From assembly GCF_010500835.1 (NCBI RefSeq), contig NZ_JAAAMJ010000009.1, positions 90,841 to 154,840 of the forward strand: a stretch of 64,000 nucleotides of DNA. The letters are read 5' to 3'. A model generated the notes under the pieces. The model worked only from the letters and a program-made list of their open reading frames with translations, was not told where the DNA came from and did not search any database. Numbering within the stretch: position 1 is the first letter of the stretch; the number at the start of each line of letters is the position of its first letter. Source of the DNA: Aurantimonas aggregata. Its GTDB lineage: Bacteria > Pseudomonadota > Alphaproteobacteria > Rhizobiales > Rhizobiaceae. Below are positions 37,279 to 46,380 of the stretch, piece by piece. The translations under genes and the position numbers were made by a program.

Positions 37279-37503
37279 CTACCGGACGGTCTCCACATCG
37301 GCGGTCAGCATGTATCCGACCCCCCGCTCCGTTCTGATGAGCCGAGGATTACTCGGGTCGGCCTCCAGCTTGCGCCGCAACCGCAGGATCAGCACGTCTA
37401 TGCTGCGGTCGAACACCTCCTCGTCGTGCATGCGCGTGGCGGCGATGAGCTGCTCGCGGCTCAGGATCTGCTGCGGCGATCGCAGGAAGGCGATCAGGAG
37501 GCC
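37279..37503 (-). pseudogene. Response-regulator remnant: OmpR/PhoB-type DNA-binding domain tail
   Basis: Read on the minus strand, about 74 codons encode the C-terminal winged helix of an OmpR-family response regulator: LSREQLIAATR, VFDRSIDVLILRLRRKLE, then RLIRTERGVGYMLTADVETVR and a TAG stop at 37279-37281. The receiver domain and first part of the winged helix are missing: at about 37503 the frame meets, head to head, the remnant of another gene transcribed on the plus strand. This is a truncated gene fixed at a deletion or insertion junction. No kinase partner is adjacent. Confidence 0.75.
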
Positions 37504-37506
37504 CGG

Positions 37507-37731
37507 CCGGAGGCGATCGCCATCGTCTGCACCAACATGCGTGGGCCGCTGGTTGCTGCAGCGCTGGAGCGGCGTCTGGGTATCCCGGTTCTCGACTCGG
37601 TCGCCTTTACCCTGTGGGGCTGCCTCGACGCCATCGGCGTTCCGACGGAGAAGCTGGCCGGCTTCGGGTCGATCTTCGCGCCGCGCGTCCAGCCGTCAGG
37701 GAAGGTATCGACGTTGGCTTTGGAAAGCTGA
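37507..37731 (+). pseudogene. C-terminal remnant of an Asp/Glu-racemase/maleate-isomerase-family gene
   Basis: About 74 in-frame codons encode AIAIVCTNMRGPLVAAALERRLGIPVLDSVAF and a following helix, shown here in parts: the second catalytic cysteine motif VCTN and the GIPVLDSV segment typical of arylmalonate decarboxylase/maleate isomerase relatives. The first two-thirds, with the first cysteine, are absent; upstream in frame is the antisense of the response-regulator remnant. The TGA stop overlaps the GntR start (TGATG), which shows that an intact gene once headed this operon. Confidence 0.72.
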
Positions 37732-38444
37732 TGCAGGATCTGGAGGACGATCGCCTGAACGAGGCGCCGACGAGGCCGGGCCCGACCAACCTCCACGATC
37801 AGGTCATCGCCGAGTTGCGCGACCTGGTGACGAGGGGCGAACTGGTGGAAGGCAAGCGCGTGCCGGAGGCAGCGCTCTGCCAGCGCCTCGCCATCTCCCG
37901 CACGCCGTTGCGCGAGGCGCTGAAGGTGCTTGCCGCAGAAGGTTTCATCGCGCTCAGACCCAATCGCGGCGCCGTCGTGGTGCCGATCGACCGCGCGGCG
38001 GTCGCAGCGGTGTTCGAGGTCAAGGGCGGACTGGAACGCCTGATCGGGTTGCTGCTGCCGGAGCGCATCGGGCGGCCGCAACTGGCGCATCTGGAGCAGC
38101 TTCACGAACAGCTTCGCTCGCACTACCAGGACGGCGGCGTCGCCGCCTATACGCGGCTCAACCACGAGTTCCACGCAGCCCTCGCCGCCGCGACCCGGAA
38201 CGATGCGCTCGTGCAGGTCTATTCGGGACTGCAGCAGAAAATCCTGCGGGCGCGCTTCGCCATCAACGAGCAGCCGGCACGGATCGGGCAATCGATGGCG
38301 GAGCATGACGGCATCATGGTCATGCTGCGCGCCGGCGCGGCCCAGGACCTCGCGCATCGCCTCGAAGAGCACAACCGCCTGACCGGCGAAGCGATCCTGC
38401 GCCAGCTCGGCGAGACGCTGGCCGAACCGGGAGCCGCCGGATGA
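37731..38444 (+). CDS. GntR-family regulator, FadR/FCD subclass
   Basis: 237-residue regulator. The N-terminal winged helix (HDQVIAELRDLVTRGEL, PEAALCQRLAISRTPLREALKVLAAEGFI in part) precedes an all-helical FCD ligand domain with the metal-binding pattern NHEFHAALAAAT, EHDGIM and EEHN. The ATG at 37731 shares one base with the stop of the racemase remnant. The amidohydrolase start overlaps its stop, so the regulator and enzyme are coupled. The palindrome at 37162 is a candidate operator. The effector is probably a carboxylate from the amidohydrolase pathway (inference). Confidence 0.87.
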   Translation: MQDLEDDRLNEAPTRPGPTNLHDQVIAELRDLVTRGELVEGKRVPEAALCQRLAISRTPLREALKVLAAEGFIALRPNRGAVVVPIDRAAVAAVFEVKGGLERLIGLLLPERIGRPQLAHLEQLHEQLRSHYQDGGVAAYTRLNHEFHAALAAATRNDALVQVYSGLQQKILRARFAINEQPARIGQSMAEHDGIMVMLRAGAAQDLAHRLEEHNRLTGEAILRQLGETLAEPGAAG

Positions 38445-39880
38445 TGATCCTTGCGGCCGACCACATCCTGCCGGCCGCCGGTTCCGCCTGGATCGAAGAC
38501 GGCGGCCTCCTTATCGCCGACGGACGCATCAAGGACAGCGGCAGTCGCGCCGAAATCGTGGCGCGCTGGCCGCAGGTATCGGTAATCGATCTCGGGCATG
38601 CGGCGATCCTGCCCGGCTTCGTCAACGCCCACCAGCACGGCCGCGGCCTCAGCCAGATGCTGCTCGGCTATGCGGACGATGCGCTAGAGCCTTGGATCGC
38701 GGGGCGTCGCCGCCACGGCCCGCCCGACATCTATGCCGTGACCCGCCTTGCCGCCGAGGCGATGCTGGCGAATGGCGTCACGGCGACGCTGCACGCCAAC
38801 TATGCCTACGGTTCCGGCGACTACGAGCAGGAACTTGACGCGACGATCCGCGCCTATGCCAATAGCGGGCTCCGGGCGACGATCTGCGTCGGCTACCAGG
38901 ATCGCGGCCATCGGTTCTATCCTGGAAACGATGGGACGCGGAGCGACGATGTCCCTCTCAATGCGCCTTATGCCTCCAACCTGAAGGCGACATTCGCGCT
39001 GATGGACCGGCTGCAGGCGCAGTGGGCGGGTACGCCGACGCTCTCCTTCGCCTACGGCCCGGCCGGGCCGCAATGGGTGAGCGACGAAGCGTGGCGAGCG
39101 CTCGCGGCGGATGCGGTGGAGCGGCAGGTCGGGCTGCACTTCCATCTCTTGGAGTCGCCGGCGCAGGCGCAGGCCTGTCGCGACCTCTACCCGGAAGGCA
39201 CGCTTGCCCGGCTCAGCTCGCTGGGCGTCTTCCATGCCCGCACGAGCTGCGCCCATGGCGTCTACCTCGGGGAGCCGGACCTGCGGGTCGCCCGCGACAA
39301 CGATCTGGTGATCGTCGCCAATCCAGGCTCGAATTTGCGCCTGTTCAACGGCATGCCGCCGCTGGCCTCGATCCTGGCGGCCGGTTGCACGCTCGCCGTC
39401 GGGACGGACAACTGCGCGCTATCCGACGACGAGGATTATCTGCGCGAGTTGCGGCTCGCCACCGTCGCTGCGCGGGTGCCCGGCATCGAGGGCGCGGGAC
39501 CCTCGGCGCATCAGGCGCTGGCGCTCGCCACCCGCAACGGCGGTCGGGCGGCATTCCTGCCTGAGAACAGCGGCGTGCTTGATGTCGGTGCGCCGGCAGA
39601 CCTCATCGCCCTCGCCCTCGATCGCATCGCCGGCGCGGAGACCACCCCGCCGATCGAGCTTCTCGACCTCATCCTTGGACGCGGTCACGGCGGCGACGTG
39701 GTCCTTACCATGACCGATGGCCTGATCCGCTATCGTGCCGGCGAGGCAGACCGGCAGCGCCTCGCTCGCTGGCAGTCGCTCGCCACTCGGTCGGCCCGAG
39801 CAAGATCCGTAGCGGAGACCGCCGAAACGGTCGCGGCTCTCCAGAGCCGGATCCGGGATTACTACACGCGAGCCCAATAG
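38441..39880 (+). CDS. ATZ/TRZ-type amidohydrolase (cytosine/guanine deaminase-like)
   Basis: 479-residue metal-dependent hydrolase of the amidohydrolase superfamily, subclass with guanine deaminase, 8-oxoguanine deaminase and triazine hydrolases. His64 and His66 (NAHQHGRGL) bind the metal; HFHLLES, SCAHGVYLGE and GTDNCALSDDED provide the remaining ligands and catalytic residues. The Asp in GTDN is the usual last ligand. It is coupled to the GntR gene and, before its loss, to a racemase-family gene. A deaminase or ureidase for a nitrogen heterocycle is the likely role; the substrate is unknown. Confidence 0.83.
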   Translation: MMILAADHILPAAGSAWIEDGGLLIADGRIKDSGSRAEIVARWPQVSVIDLGHAAILPGFVNAHQHGRGLSQMLLGYADDALEPWIAGRRRHGPPDIYAVTRLAAEAMLANGVTATLHANYAYGSGDYEQELDATIRAYANSGLRATICVGYQDRGHRFYPGNDGTRSDDVPLNAPYASNLKATFALMDRLQAQWAGTPTLSFAYGPAGPQWVSDEAWRALAADAVERQVGLHFHLLESPAQAQACRDLYPEGTLARLSSLGVFHARTSCAHGVYLGEPDLRVARDNDLVIVANPGSNLRLFNGMPPLASILAAGCTLAVGTDNCALSDDEDYLRELRLATVAARVPGIEGAGPSAHQALALATRNGGRAAFLPENSGVLDVGAPADLIALALDRIAGAETTPPIELLDLILGRGHGGDVVLTMTDGLIRYRAGEADRQRLARWQSLATRSARARSVAETAETVAALQSRIRDYYTRAQ

Positions 39881-40204
39881 GCCTTGCTGGACGGCGACGC
39901 TGGCGCAACGGCATGTTTGCGAGGCGGCAGAAGTCGAGCGTGAGGTTCCGTCGGATATTTCAGCAACCGGATCAGGATCATGGCTCTGAACCGGCGGCAG
40001 ATAATATGACAAAATCATACCGACGCCGTCGAACGGTGACTTATGTTACAGCTCGGCCGACCCTATTGATGGTCGCTCCGTGGACCCCCGGCCTAGTCCG
40101 CCCATGAACGTACCATCCGAGATGTCATGATCGCATCCCATGGGGAAGACACCGACCGATTTGAATTAATCTCGGTGGAGAGAGCATGTAAAGCCGGACA
40201 GATT
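39881..40204. other. Intergenic region, no gene recognised
   Basis: 324 bp between the convergent amidohydrolase and cyclase genes. Base composition falls toward the cyclase end (A+T-rich after 40100). I see no credible coding frame, terminator or repeat. Confidence 0.4.
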
Positions 40205-41350
40205 TTATACATTGTCGCATAAACGGACGGATAACATCGTACGTATCAAATTTAACGCTCTTACGTAATCCCACTTGTACTTCAGAAGGCGCATACGTTC
40301 ATAACGAACCCCTGTGGTAAGCCGCCGGAAATAATTCCCCTCACTAAGCGAATGGACTTTCATAACTTCGTTGCGGCCCCGGAAATGGTGTCCACCGATA
40401 TCTTCGACTGAAATGTACCGAGGCAGAAACGAAAGTCGGCCCAGCAGATCGCCGGAAATCAAAACGGCCCTTCCGGTCTCACGACAGAGCCCTTCCAGGC
40501 GCGCTGTCGCGTTCATCACATCACCGAAATAAGCGATCTTGTGCCGATCAACGCCGACTTCCGCAGTGACGACGCTTCCGCCATGAAGGGCTGCCCGTAG
40601 CTCCGGTACGTGGCCGAAGCGTTGGATCCATAGATGGCGATCCCTTTGCAATACGGCCCTGATCGTGAAGGCGCAGGCGACGCAACGTGCGTTCTCCGTT
40701 CCGCGCTCGAGCGGCCACGACACGATGATCTGGTCACCGATATAGTCGTCGACTTGCCCTCTATGACGCCGCACCGGTTCCGCGATTGCAGCGAAAACGG
40801 CCTTGAGCAGCTCCTGAGCGGCAAAGTCGCCATGCATTTCGGCATAAGCCGTCGAGCCGACGACGTCGAGAAACAGGAACGCCCGTTCCTCGCTGACGGG
40901 GCGGTGGTAACGGCCCAGCATCAGTTTGGAAAATGTTCCCGCCCCCAAAAGATCACGCATGCGAATGACGAAAATGAAGGCTGCACAGACGAGAAGCGAA
41001 TAAGCCACCGCCGATCCGGAAGGGGTGATCGCCTGCGAGAGCGTCTCCCACCCAAGTCCAAAAATCCAGCATATCGAACCGGCAGCGATCATCGCGATCA
41101 GCACAATGACAAGAAGGACTGCCTCGGCGGCGAGGAAGGAGACCGGGGCGGGTAGTCCCCGGAGCGAGTCCCGTATCTGCCCGAGAAACAGTCCACGTTC
41201 GTGCATCGTCGTAAGGGTGGCGATGCAAATGCCGAACACCGCTCCCCGCGCGGGCGAACCGCCGCCCTCCAAAAAGGATTCGTACAAGGCGCCGGCCGCA
41301 GCCCCGGCAAGTACGATGATCAACCAAAACGTAGCTTTGAAGTGAAGCAT
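40205..41350 (-). CDS. Membrane-anchored class III adenylate/guanylate cyclase
   Basis: 381 residues: about four membrane segments (residues 6-26, 36-50, 74-98, 113-130), then a class III cyclase domain from about 155. Metal-binding aspartates are Asp162 (FLFLDVVGSTAYAE) and Asp206 (YIGDQIIVSW). The transition-state pair Asn280 and Arg284 is in GDVMNATARLEG. At the position where most bacterial enzymes have the substrate-selecting lysine (two residues before IGD), this one has Asp202 (VDDYIGD), so base specificity is uncertain. I chose the ATG ending at 41350, with GGAG about 8 bp upstream. Codon use is less biased to G+C than in neighbours. Confidence 0.84.
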   Translation of the reverse strand: MLHFKATFWLIIVLAGAAAGALYESFLEGGGSPARGAVFGICIATLTTMHERGLFLGQIRDSLRGLPAPVSFLAAEAVLLVIVLIAMIAAGSICWIFGLGWETLSQAITPSGSAVAYSLLVCAAFIFVIRMRDLLGAGTFSKLMLGRYHRPVSEERAFLFLDVVGSTAYAEMHGDFAAQELLKAVFAAIAEPVRRHRGQVDDYIGDQIIVSWPLERGTENARCVACAFTIRAVLQRDRHLWIQRFGHVPELRAALHGGSVVTAEVGVDRHKIAYFGDVMNATARLEGLCRETGRAVLISGDLLGRLSFLPRYISVEDIGGHHFRGRNEVMKVHSLSEGNYFRRLTTGVRYERMRLLKYKWDYVRALNLIRTMLSVRLCDNV

Positions 41351-41399
41351 GGATACTCCGCAGGCGCCGCCTTCTTCCGGAGTCTCGACCCATAATGGG

Positions 41400-42119
41400 T
41401 CACGAGATCTGTTTTCGGAACGGCATCGCAATGTCGCGCACCTCGGTGCGCAAAAAGATTTCGGCGATAAGCAGGTTAGGCACCCAGCAACGGACCGAGA
41501 TCGCTCCACAGGCGGGAAGCGGTGGCAGGTCCGCCACTTCCGCCAACGGCCTCAGCAATCGCAGCGTGACTGACGCCGGCGTCAGGGCCCAGGATCGAAC
41601 CATCCAGCGTCGATCCGAGGCAAAACGCCCGTTCGCAGCGCGTTGTCAGCCGAGCAGGTAGACCACGCTCCAGGCGACGGCGAGCATGCCGAAGCCGGCG
41701 GACGTGATTGGTCCGCAGTCGATCCAAACTCCCATAAGAGACCACTCGCAGCCCCGACAAGGCAGTAGACAACGGAAGCACGGCCCACGAGGCGGTGGAC
41801 TGACGATGTTCCCCGCCACGGTATGGCGGCGAACTGCACGGCCCCCGGCATGGGGCCGTCGAGGCGAATCCCGCGTGGAGAACCAGCCGGGGATCACGGA
41901 ACGCGTTTGCGCCGATGTTATCCGGGACAGGAGGAGATCGAGTACGTAGCGGTAGAAGCCCGGCGCGACGATCGTGGGTACGAAAGAGGTGATCACGCTC
42001 ACCCTCCATGACCATAGGGATCCTGCGCCATTTTCAGGGGTTGAAGATACTGCCATTGACGGGTGGCCGACGCCGATCATGTCGAGTTCCTTCCACATTG
42101 GGAAATGAATTACCGACAA
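41400..42119 (-). pseudogene. Frameshifted DUF2306-family membrane protein
   Basis: Fragments of a DUF2306 protein can be read along the minus strand in three frames in the right order. AVQFAAIPWRG and SVHRLVGRASVVYCLVGAASGLL lie at about 41850-41740, GFGMLAVAWSVVYLLG at about 41700-41650, and RRWMVRSWALTPASVTLRLLRPL with CWVPNLLIAEIFLR at about 41610-41420. The frame changes at about 41720 and 41640 and an N-terminal part appears in the first frame to about 42119. The order matches the family: GPFQF-like, HRxLG, GFxxLAxxW, HRRWMxRSxALTxAxVTLR. The protein cannot be made as one chain, so this is a decayed gene; sequencing error at two sites is the alternative. Confidence 0.68.
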
Positions 42120-42351
42120 TGATCCGTACGGATTTCTCGCACCTTCACCATTGCATTAGATGATGAAACGTTGCGGGGCTGGTTGGTCAGGTGTCATGTA
42201 CGCGTTATTTTAAACTCGACCTGGCCGTCAGGTCATCAAAGCTATGCGTTTCCGGAAGCTGCTGGCGACGTGATTTTGCTGACGAGCGTCTCCGCTGCGC
42301 CCGCGCATGATTATTCGGTCGCATGGGCAGGGAATTCGCGTCTGGAAGGAG

Positions 42352-42774
42352 TCATGGATCAATGTCTCTCCCGTGGCCCACTTCTCGCGCGCGCCGCCGC
42401 TCGACCTTGAACAGAAGCACGAGGGAAGCGGACAGGAGCAACGCGGCGTTGAAGGTGTGGAAGACGAGCGCCACCGGCCCGGACGCGGCAAGCGCGAATT
42501 GAGCAAGGTAGGTCAGAACGATCACGCATGCCCACCATCCGAAGCCACGCAATCGGGACATGAAGAACGCATATCCTGCGATGACAAGCACCTGAAAGCC
42601 GACCAAGTCGCCGATCAGGGCGTGGATGTCTCCCAAGAGGCCGCCAGACAACGGCTGAGCGACCAGCAGGAACCGGATGGCAAGGAGCCCAGGCAGGATT
42701 CTGGCGGTGAGGGTGAAGAATACGGGCGTGCCGAGATCGAGGTGGCGAAACGTATCGTGCGTCACAGTCGGCAT
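42352..42774 (-). CDS. Small four-helix membrane protein (DUF6220-like)
   Basis: 140 residues with four hydrophobic segments and a histidine in the second helix pair (DIHALIGDLVGFQVLV) and in the fourth (VFHTFNAALLLSASLVLLF). The C-terminus is basic (KVERRRAREVGHG). The pattern fits small cytochrome-b-like or DUF6220 membrane proteins. The start at 42774 lies 4 bp after the oxidoreductase stop, so the two genes form an operon; a longer frame would overlap that gene heavily. A quinone- or haem-linked role is possible but not shown. Confidence 0.62.
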   Translation of the reverse strand: MPTVTHDTFRHLDLGTPVFFTLTARILPGLLAIRFLLVAQPLSGGLLGDIHALIGDLVGFQVLVIAGYAFFMSRLRGFGWWACVIVLTYLAQFALAASGPVALVFHTFNAALLLSASLVLLFKVERRRAREVGHGRDIDP

Positions 42775-42778
42775 CGGA

Positions 42779-43360
42779 TCACGCCGCCCACTGCACGGCC
42801 CGCCCCGGCGTCCTGGAAATGAAGTTCCTGAGTGCCCTCTCGTAGCCGCGCGCCGCCTGCTCCAGCGCCTCTGGCTGGAGCTTGTCGGCGGTGAAGACAA
42901 TGTGAGGCTCCTGCCACGGCAGACTGCAACGATGGGCCGTCGCCTTCAGTGGCGTCAGTATCTCGTCGATGGAGAAATGGTTCCCGCCGTCCCTCCCATA
43001 TGCCTCCGGCGCGTTGCCCGCCGTCGCGGCGACCATCAGGGGCGTGCCGGCCAGCCGGCCGCCCTCTTCCCGCGGGTACACGTAGTACATGCGGGTCAGA
43101 ACCGCATCTTGCCACGCCTTGAGCAGCGCCGGGGTCGAGTACCACTGGATCGGGAACTGCAGGACGATCCGTTCCGCGCCCAGGAGCTTTTCGGCCTCGC
43201 TGCCGGCCGCCTTCGTCATGTCGATCACACCATCGCGATAGCGTGCCTGCACGTCGACGACCTCGACTCCATCGATTCCATCTGCCGCAATGGCGAGTGC
43301 GGCATTCGCCTTCGACTTCGACAGGTCGCGGTGGAAGACAAGTACAAGTGCCTTGGCCAT
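42779..43360 (-). CDS. Flavodoxin-fold NAD(P)H:quinone oxidoreductase (KefF/MdaB-like)
   Basis: 193-residue FMN/FAD protein of the flavodoxin-2 family, reducing quinones or azo compounds with two electrons. ALVLVFHRDLSKSKANAAL is the phosphate-binding start, RIVLQFPIQWYSTPALLKAWQDAV the flavin/substrate segment, and AATAGNAPEAYG the second flavin loop. The ATG ending at 43360 follows a perfect AAGGAGG; an ATG 8 codons upstream would contain that site. It is divergent from a LysR gene, the standard arrangement for a redox- or electrophile-induced reductase. Confidence 0.86.
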   Translation of the reverse strand: MAKALVLVFHRDLSKSKANAALAIAADGIDGVEVVDVQARYRDGVIDMTKAAGSEAEKLLGAERIVLQFPIQWYSTPALLKAWQDAVLTRMYYVYPREEGGRLAGTPLMVAATAGNAPEAYGRDGGNHFSIDEILTPLKATAHRCSLPWQEPHIVFTADKLQPEALEQAARGYERALRNFISRTPGRAVQWAA

Positions 43361-43451
43361 GTCGGCCTCCTTGGCTTTGGTCATGACGCCAAGGTAGGGA
43401 GGCGGAAGAAATCACTCCAACTGATAAATCTTATAGCGCAATATACACCGC

Positions 43452-44360
43452 ATGAATTTGAGAGCGCTTGACCTGAACCTGCTGGTGATACTCGACGCCC
43501 TGCTTGACGAGGCGCATGTCAGCCGCGCGGCCCGCCGGCTGAACCTCTCGCAGCCTGCCGTGTCCAATGCACTCCAGCGCTGCCGCGACCTGTTCGGCGA
43601 TCCGCTTCTCGAACGCGGCGGTGGCACGATGCGCCGGACGCCGAAGGCCGAGAGCCTGCGCACGCCTCTCAGGTCGCTTCTCGCGAACGTGGCGGATCTG
43701 ATCGATCCGCCGGAGCCGGCGCTGAAGGACATCCGCCAGGTGATCAGGGTGATCAGCGCAGACGATCCGATGTCCTTCGTTGCTTCAGCCCTGATATCGA
43801 CCTTGCAGGAGACGGCACCCGGGATCACGATCGTCTTCCGGTCATGGCAGGGGGCGGATGCGGCCATACGGGACTTGCTGGACGGAGAGGCCGATCTTGC
43901 GATTTCGGTCTTCGATTGGGAGGAGGAGAACGTCGAACGCCGGGCACTTTTCGAGGAAGATTATGTGGTGGCGATGCGACGAGGCCATCCGGCCGCATCC
44001 AATTTCGGCCTCGACAGCTGGCTCGAGTGGGCGCACGTGCTCGTATCGGGCCGCGGCGATCTGCGGTCACCACTCGATCCGCGACTGAAATCCCTCGGAC
44101 GATCGCGTCGCGTCGGGATCGTCGTACCTTCCTTTCAGGTGGTCCCGCGCATTCTTCTCGCGACGGACCTGATCGCCACCATGCCCCGCCGGAGCTTTCA
44201 CCTGCATGCGGAAGGCGGCCTCGTGGCTTTCGAGCCACCGATCCCAACTGAAGGCTTCCCATTGCACCTCGGGTGGCATGCGCGGCACGCGAACGATCCA
44301 GGCATACGCCACGTCGTCGAAACCATCGCGACGATACTCGCGCCAGCGGCGGACGAGTGA
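43452..44360 (+). CDS. LysR-family regulator, NodD/LinR-like
   Basis: 302 residues beginning MNLRALDLNLLVILDALLDE, a start typical of the NodD/SyrM/NahR side of the LysR family, with the winged helix AHVSRAARRLNLSQPAVSNALQRCRDLFGDPLLERG. The C-terminal effector domain is complete. It is divergent from the quinone reductase with 91 bp between starts, in which ACTGATAAATCTTATAGC is a weak dyad near the LysR start. It probably activates the reductase in response to a phenol or quinone (inference from family). Confidence 0.86.
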   Translation: MNLRALDLNLLVILDALLDEAHVSRAARRLNLSQPAVSNALQRCRDLFGDPLLERGGGTMRRTPKAESLRTPLRSLLANVADLIDPPEPALKDIRQVIRVISADDPMSFVASALISTLQETAPGITIVFRSWQGADAAIRDLLDGEADLAISVFDWEEENVERRALFEEDYVVAMRRGHPAASNFGLDSWLEWAHVLVSGRGDLRSPLDPRLKSLGRSRRVGIVVPSFQVVPRILLATDLIATMPRRSFHLHAEGGLVAFEPPIPTEGFPLHLGWHARHANDPGIRHVVETIATILAPAADE

Positions 44361-44837
44361 ATATACCGCCCGGCCTCGGTTTGTGCGACCGTCTCCTGTA
44401 TCCGCCGTGCCGCAGCTCTGCGGTCAAGCTGTGCCGGGACGCCGGGGGGATCATGACCGAAGGGCCTGGTTCGAACGTGTATCGGCTCGACCAGCCCTTT
44501 CAGCGCATGGGGGGGACATCAACACCATGTCGCCCCCGATCTTGGCGCGTGCAACGAACTTCACGGACGGGTCTTGCTGGAATGCCGCCAGACTCGACCG
44601 TCTATTACCGCTGACGTTCGGGCAATTCGCCAGCACCATCAAGCGCGAGCCGGATCGGCGGCAACGCGCGTCCTGATCTCGACACAGAAGCCATCCTGCC
44701 GTCTTGGGGTCGAATCATCCGGTAAGATCGTCGATCAGCAGACGCCGTTCCTGACGGTGAATAGCGGAGTTGTGGACCGATCTGGGCATTCGGCTTGCAG
44801 GGGAGGAAGCCGAAGGAGCGGCAGGCGCCTCACCATG
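44361..44837. other. Intergenic region, no gene recognised
   Basis: 477 bp between the LysR gene and the convergent TetR gene. A 63-codon minus-strand frame at 44451-44642 shows no recognisable domain and lacks a good ribosome site; I treat it as chance. No repeat or strong hairpin seen. Confidence 0.4.
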
Positions 44838-45437
44838 TCAGGGAGCACAACCCAAATAGCCGAACACACTCTTGCTGACACGCGACGTGAGGGACGAAAT
44901 ATCCGTTTCGCCTCGCCGTTCCGCCGCATCGACCATTCCCTTGATGATGGCGACAATGTCACCCACGGCTTCCGGAGCGCGAGCGGATTCGGGAAGATCG
45001 GGAGCGGCAAGACAGCGATGAACGATCTTGTCGATCTGACTTGCCAGCCGCTCGACATCCTCATCAGGCGGCAACCGGGCTTCCTCCAGATCCAGCACGC
45101 GCGCCAGCACCGGCCGTCTGAGTTGGCAGTTTATCGCCGCCGCAAGCAGATGATGAAGGCCGGAATGGCCGCTGTGAAGGAATGCGACGTCCGCCAGGGT
45201 GTCGCGCAACTGTTCCATCTCGCGGGCGATCAGCTTCCGGGTGATGGCATCCTTCCCGGGGAAATACTGATAGAGCGAGCCGATACTGACTCCCGCTCGT
45301 GCGGCGATCTCGTTGGTGTTGTAGTTTTCCAGACCGGAGGTCTCGAGGATGAGAGCCGCCGCCTCAAGGATCGCAGCAACCGTCGCAGATGAACGCTTCT
45401 GGGTAGGTTTCTTACGGAGCGAGATGAGCGAATTCAT
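44838..45437 (-). CDS. TetR/AcrR-family transcriptional regulator
   Basis: 199 residues. The N-terminal DNA-binding domain has KRSSATVAAILEAAALIL and the classical TNEIAARAGVSIGSLYQYFPGKDAI (helix-turn-helix at about residues 41-60), followed by a helical ligand domain. It stands alone, 57 bp upstream-side of the acetyltransferase gene in the same direction. The target and ligand are unknown; the nearest same-strand gene downstream is none, so an autoregulator of a distant operon is likely. Confidence 0.85.
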   Translation of the reverse strand: MNSLISLRKKPTQKRSSATVAAILEAAALILETSGLENYNTNEIAARAGVSIGSLYQYFPGKDAITRKLIAREMEQLRDTLADVAFLHSGHSGLHHLLAAAINCQLRRPVLARVLDLEEARLPPDEDVERLASQIDKIVHRCLAAPDLPESARAPEAVGDIVAIIKGMVDAAERRGETDISSLTSRVSKSVFGYLGCAP

Positions 45438-45493
45438 CGGTGCCGTTCCAGACCGCTGCGGCGGGAGGACGGCCTCCCGCTATATGCCCGTTC

Positions 45494-46060
45494 CTATACA
45501 GCATCCATCGCCAGGGGTTGAGCCAATCGTTTCGTCATCGACTCCAGCGTCAAGGACAGGCCGTTGGGCAGCGGCACGACATAGGCGCCCGTCGGAAGGT
45601 ACCCGTATCTCGCATAGAAACGCACGGCAGGCAGCGTGGCCGTGAGCTCCGCCCGGGTAAACCCTGCCTCCCGCGCGGCGTCCTCGCTGAGCCGGAGCAG
45701 GAGGGCGCCGACGCCGCGGCGGGTAAGGCCTGGCTCGACGTAGAACGCGCGCACCCTCGCCGCGTGGGAGGAGGGGTGCAGGGGATTGCCCGGGGGATCC
45801 TCCGGCCCATGCGCACCGGCAATTGTTTCTCGATAACTCCAGCCGCCAGCGCCCGCGAGGGCCCCGTCCAGTTCGACGACGAAATAGGTCCGGTCATGCA
45901 CCAACTGCCAGTCCACGCCGTAAGCGTGCTCGATCGCGACGGTGATGACCGCATCGTCATAGCTTCCAGTATGAAGGGCGCGAATAGACCGGGCTGCCAA
46001 CGCGTTGATTGCAAGGGCGTCATCCGCTTCTGCCAGTCTCCAGAACATCTCGTCTGCCAT
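45494..46060 (-). CDS. GNAT-family N-acetyltransferase
   Basis: 188 residues with the acetyl-CoA site ARVRAFYVEPGLTRRGVGALLLRLSEDAAREAGF (motif A, RRGVGALLL) and LPAVRFYARYGYLPTG (motif B). YFVVELDGALAGAGGWSYR forms the central strands. The substrate cannot be inferred. The gene has a short A+T-rich upstream region and is in the same direction as TetR downstream. Confidence 0.84.
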   Translation of the reverse strand: MADEMFWRLAEADDALAINALAARSIRALHTGSYDDAVITVAIEHAYGVDWQLVHDRTYFVVELDGALAGAGGWSYRETIAGAHGPEDPPGNPLHPSSHAARVRAFYVEPGLTRRGVGALLLRLSEDAAREAGFTRAELTATLPAVRFYARYGYLPTGAYVVPLPNGLSLTLESMTKRLAQPLAMDAV

Positions 46061-46380
46061 CGGTTTACCTCGCTCCTGTCAGGCCGAAGCCAGCTTGCTT
46101 CATTCTTCTTCGCCGAGACCGCCTCTCCCTGAAGCGCCACAGAAACAGATGCCCTTGCCTCGGCATGAGGCCGACGGCGCAGTTGGACCGGGCGACCTTG
46201 GAGCTTTTTCCAGACCGGCGGCGATCCACTATTCGCCGCGGGTGACCGGCGTGTTTCAGCATGTTCTGCTTTCACAGCTTAGAGCCTGCCAATCTGCAGA
46301 CGCCGTCGAGGCGACGACGCTCGAGATCATGCCCAACTGGCTACGCAGCAGATTTGCGGCATGCTGTTCGATGGCGTGAC
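46061..46380. other. Intergenic region, no gene recognised
   Basis: 320 bp between the acetyltransferase start and the histidine kinase stop, both on the minus strand. It should hold the acetyltransferase promoter. I see no coding signal, repeat or terminator I would defend. Confidence 0.4.

Noticed and set aside
36020..38308. Long plus-strand frame across the flavin monooxygenase and the remnants
   Set aside because: It is antisense to the monooxygenase and crosses the GntR gene in the wrong frame; only the remnants in other frames have family motifs.
44451..44642. 63-codon minus-strand frame between LysR and TetR genes
   Set aside because: No recognisable family, weak start, and the region looks non-coding on both strands.
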